From contig CM043798.1 of the NCBI GenBank assembly GCA_023974075.1, forward strand, positions 23,094,441-23,158,440: DNA of 64,000 nucleotides, in the 5' to 3' direction. Made by a program: the position numbers and the translations under genes. Source of the stretch: Chaenocephalus aceratus. Taxonomy: Eukaryota > Chordata > Actinopteri > Perciformes > Channichthyidae. This document shows positions 49,667 through 64,000 of the stretch, one piece after another (position 1 is the first letter of the stretch; each line of letters begins with the position of its first letter). The notes under the pieces are model-generated. The model searched no databases and had not been told where the DNA came from. It saw nothing but the letters and a program-made list of their open reading frames with translations.

Positions 49667-51149
49667 TGGCCGTTATAGTCCTTTTTTGAAATATATATAA
49701 TGATAGATTTAAAAACTCTTTGTTCTATAAAAGCAACACTGATGAGTTTGCCTCTCTAAGTATTTCCTTCCGTATGGATTTGCTTTTATTGTGTCAGATT
49801 AGTGGTCACTCAGGCCTAGCTTTTATAAACGGCAATGTAAATAACTGCATTGTATGTGGAAATGAACTTCAATACTTAAGACACTCCCTGCTGTTACTTA
49901 GAAAAATACACTCTGAGCAAACAAAGGGGATCAAAAACAGAATAACACTGTCTGGATGCGACTCTTCCTGGAGGATATTTCCCAATGAACAATGTAGATA
50001 TGAGTGAATAAACCTTTTATAGGAAGTGACCTGTATTCTGGAGCTTCAAAAGACCGCAAACCTCTTAGAGAGAACATTAAGGTGATATATTTTATTAAGG
50101 TCAAGAGTCTAAAAGCCCTTGCTAGCAGCCTCTAGAGGCCATGCTGCTCCTTGCACCAAACTGGAGTACAGTGGTTTGTAATAATTGACCAACATTTTCT
50201 AGCAGGGCTTAAAGGAGTTTGTGATTCTGGAAAGATGACACTGTTAAAAATCCAATACACTGACCGATAAAGAGAACATTTATAAATATGTGCATGTCAG
50301 AAGTATTAATCTGCTGTGCACAGTGGCCTTTCCTACAGTCCGGCCTTAAAACTTTCAGGCATTTTTCAAGATAAGCTCAGCGCTTCTGAAGGAAAGATAA
50401 ATTAAAATAGTGTAATGCTTCATTTGTGGCCAACATCCTCTTTGCTCTAAATACATTAACAGGACTTGATTTTCAACTGAAAGTCTGCAATTCAAATCAT
50501 AAATGTTGCCAGCTTCAACTGCAAAATGCTTAAAAATGCATAACATGAGTTTAAAGGGAAAATAAAAACAATTGATTCAGATATGAGGGGTGTCTGCTTT
50601 CCTGTTGCTCACATACAAGGCACAAAAACGATAAAGAGAAACCTTCATTTTAAAGCACCTTTGGTGTTTATGGGAGGTACTTTGGTGAGACAAAGTCAAA
50701 TAAAAAGTTAAAAAGCCAAAAGTAGCCTAAAAACCAAACCCCATTTTTAAGCGATTCCATAACAAATAATTCACCCAGCGCTTCTGTGCCGAATAGATAA
50801 AACCATGGCCTTCAAAGATTGTATGAATGCCGATATATGAAGCATAAGCTTTTTGTTCCTGTGCTGCAGTTTGGAAGCTTCTCCCTGTGTAGACTGTCGA
50901 TGGTGTGAGATGCCCTGGATTGCTCAGTGGTTTTGGCAAGCTGGTGTAGAAAATGGACACAGTGTTGGAGATATGTCTGAGAAGTTCATCAACGTGTGTG
51001 TACATGGAGGACCAGACGTGGACTGTGTGTGTGCGTACAGTACATCCTTTAAATGTGTGTCTGTCTGTGAGGGCATGCGTGTGTGTCTTTGAGCACATGT
51101 TGCAGAGGTGTGTGTGGATTGGAAGCAGCGTACAGGGAGGGAGTCTCTG

Positions 51150-62210
<11,061 letters not shown>

Positions 62211-64000
62211 CTGAAGAGAGAAGCAGAGAAAGGGGGAGGGAGATGTGGGAAAGAGGACAGTGTGATGATGATGATGAAAGAAGAAAAAAAACAAGACAGA
62301 CGTAGAGAAAAAAAATAAAGAGGAAAACCATTGAGAACAAATGAACAGAGGAAAGGCAGACAGGAGAGAAGAGGGGGCAGAGAAAACAGTCATTATGGGC
62401 ACAAGTTCAACACTTGGGTTAATTACTTTCCATCAAAAACATTGAAAATGGAGAAAATGTATCACTGCAACAAATGAAAACTTTAAATCACTAAATAAAA
62501 AAGAACACCGTTGAAAAGTAGAGTTACATCTGACAAAAGGAAGAAACCAATTATATCCTAAAGCACGTGTCATCAGTTTTCCTTGAAAATAATCGATTGA
62601 ACATAGGGATCAGCCAATCACGTGGCTCACAAGAGTCCACACCTATCAGTTAACACAGATAAGAGACTACCCAGAGTCCCCACACAGAGGTTAATCAATC
62701 ACTTTGAGGCCACAGGTTCCAGCCGACCTGATAGCAATCAGCCGTGACACTCAGTGCACAATATCCAGTTTCACATGAAGCCTCAGACCTCCTATTTTGT
62801 TTGACAGATTCACGCAGAGGGTGAGGAAACACAAGCCGTTATCTGTAGCTGGAAATGTTAACTAGCTTGGTCATAACATGCACACCACTACCTCCTGCTA
62901 GCACGGCCTGCCTCACACGTGTGAAGCTGGTGAAGTGAAGCATCATCCATTTTCTTATGGGGGGTTGTTTGTAGTGAGAGCAGTGATGACGCGCTGCATT
63001 AGGATATTAATAAACCTCCAGTTCAACAGCAGAACCCTCTGCTTTTTGTAAATAACATAATGCAAGTACTTGAAAGGACAAAAGTATGGCACCTATACAT
63101 GTTGGACTCATTGAAATTGTTGTTGTGTACAGCTCGTTTCCTTTTTTTAGAAACTTTCCCAGGACCCCGTTTAGGAACTCAGGAACTTTACTTCCATGTT
63201 GATCAAAGGAACCGTGTTGAGCCTTTGGTTCCTGCCCTGCAAACAGTCCCCGGTCCTCAGACAGTTCTTCCCTGATAGCCAGGAACTAACCTTTCCAACA
63301 TCACTTCAAACAGTAAATTACAAAAGATCAAAACACTAATTGCCATCTCTCTCCAAGTTATCTGCCGTCTTTGCAAGATGCCAACCCATGAAATCATTTT
63401 TTCATCCGTTACTTGTAAAATGTAGCCCAGTCTTGGTGGTTCTCAAACTGTAGTAAAAAGACAGCTTTAATGTATTGAATGGATCTGTGATTTTTTTCCC
63501 TCTTTGTTTTGGCCTACTAGATCTTGGCGCTATTAACAAACACGTACATTCGATAATCACGATATATATTTATACAGTCGGTATGCTCCATCGTAACAAA
63601 ATACCAATGTCGAAGTTTATCTTTTAACAGATCTTTTCCTTTTTTTATTCTGTGCAGCTGAGTAAGAAGTGGTGAACTCTGCACTATAAAACCGTTACAG
63701 CTTTGCTGGTCTACATCTGGGAGGCCACAGCTGCAGCTGCATTCACACATGGCCTGCAGAACACAGTAAACTTCCACTTAGTGAAGCATGACAGAGATGG
63801 AGAAAAAAAGTCAAACTGAAGCTTACATAAGACTCCGAGAAGAGACGAAAAGTGTAGAAGAGCAAGTGACTCAAACAGAAGGCTTTTTCCATTTTTGTTT
63901 TGTACTACACAGGGTGAGTAACGCTTCTTAAAAGAGACTCATTCAAGGTATCTAAACCTTCACTCAAACTGTTATCATTACATCCCAATTGTTACTATGA
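62211..64000 (-). other. aff4: aff4 intron upstream of window exon 1
   Basis: No exon matching the AFF4 N-terminus (MNREDRNVLRMKERERR) was seen on the minus strand, so it lies past the right edge. A CAT-rich stretch (GATGATGATGATG) occurs near 62263-62275. No element with clear ends was identified. Confidence 0.7.

Larger units (their letters stand above)
46255..51149 (-). other. aff4: aff4 3' UTR (probable, about 4.9 kb)
   Basis: AT-rich, non-coding sequence after the aff4 stop. Minus-strand AATAAA signals occur at 46278-46283 (TTTATT on plus) and near 49661-49666 (TTTATTGG on plus). Mammalian AFF4 has a 3' UTR of comparable multi-kilobase length, so the distal signal may be the main end and the nearer one an alternative. 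The extent is inferred; no other gene is seen here. Confidence 0.45.

Noticed and set aside
62211..64000. AFF4 N-terminal coding exon
   Set aside because: No minus-strand frame resembling the AFF4 start was found; the exon is outside the window.

Overview
This is a vertebrate, almost certainly teleost fish, nuclear genomic window. It has long introns with GT-AG junctions, large (GT)n microsatellites, many non-autonomous DNA transposons with clean target-site duplications, LINE tails of fish type, and four genes recognisable by protein similarity. Nothing in it is bacterial or phage-like. || Layout, left to right. 1-8.3 kb: first coding exon and presumed promoter of septin8 (minus strand, ten codons at 7960-7989), preceded in the window by the 3'-ward first intron, which carries two intact-ended hAT elements. 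8.3-10.4 kb: intergenic, with an NRF1-like promoter motif and a TTAA-flanked MITE. 10.6-12.0 kb: sowaha (plus strand, a single exon by family precedent), interrupted by two one-base frameshifts. 12.0-15.8 kb: intergenic. 15.8-27.1 kb: shroom1 (minus strand, eight coding exons, 1,570 codons plus stop, ending in a full ASD2 Rho-kinase-binding domain) with a probable 2.5-kb 3' UTR. 27.1-46.2 kb: about 19 kb without a recognised gene, holding two promoter-like patches (near 29.8 and 45.7 kb) that may serve shroom1, plus repeats. 46.3-62.2 kb: aff4 (minus strand, 19 coding exons in the window; only the N-terminal coding exon lies beyond the right edge) with a probable 4.9-kb 3' UTR. 62.2-64 kb: aff4 intron. 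|| The gene order septin8(-) sowaha(+) shroom1(-) aff4(-) is the same order and orientation as I recall for human 5q31.1, so this is a conserved syntenic block. The gdf9, uqcrq and leap2 genes that sit between SHROOM1 and AFF4 in human were not found. The genes do not form a pathway: septin8 is a filament GTPase, sowaha an ankyrin protein of unknown biochemical role, shroom1 an actin/ROCK-linked cytoskeletal scaffold, and aff4 the scaffold of the super elongation complex. || The most notable observations are the two frameshifts in sowaha, a possible 27-bp cassette exon inside the shroom1 ASD2 region, three copies of one TTAA-flanked MITE (one inserted exactly into the terminal inverted repeat of a TA-flanked MITE), and a transposon-in-transposon nest inside an aff4 intron. 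I did not find a convincing undescribed biological system. Exon limits were read by eye from splice signals, reading-frame continuity and family similarity.
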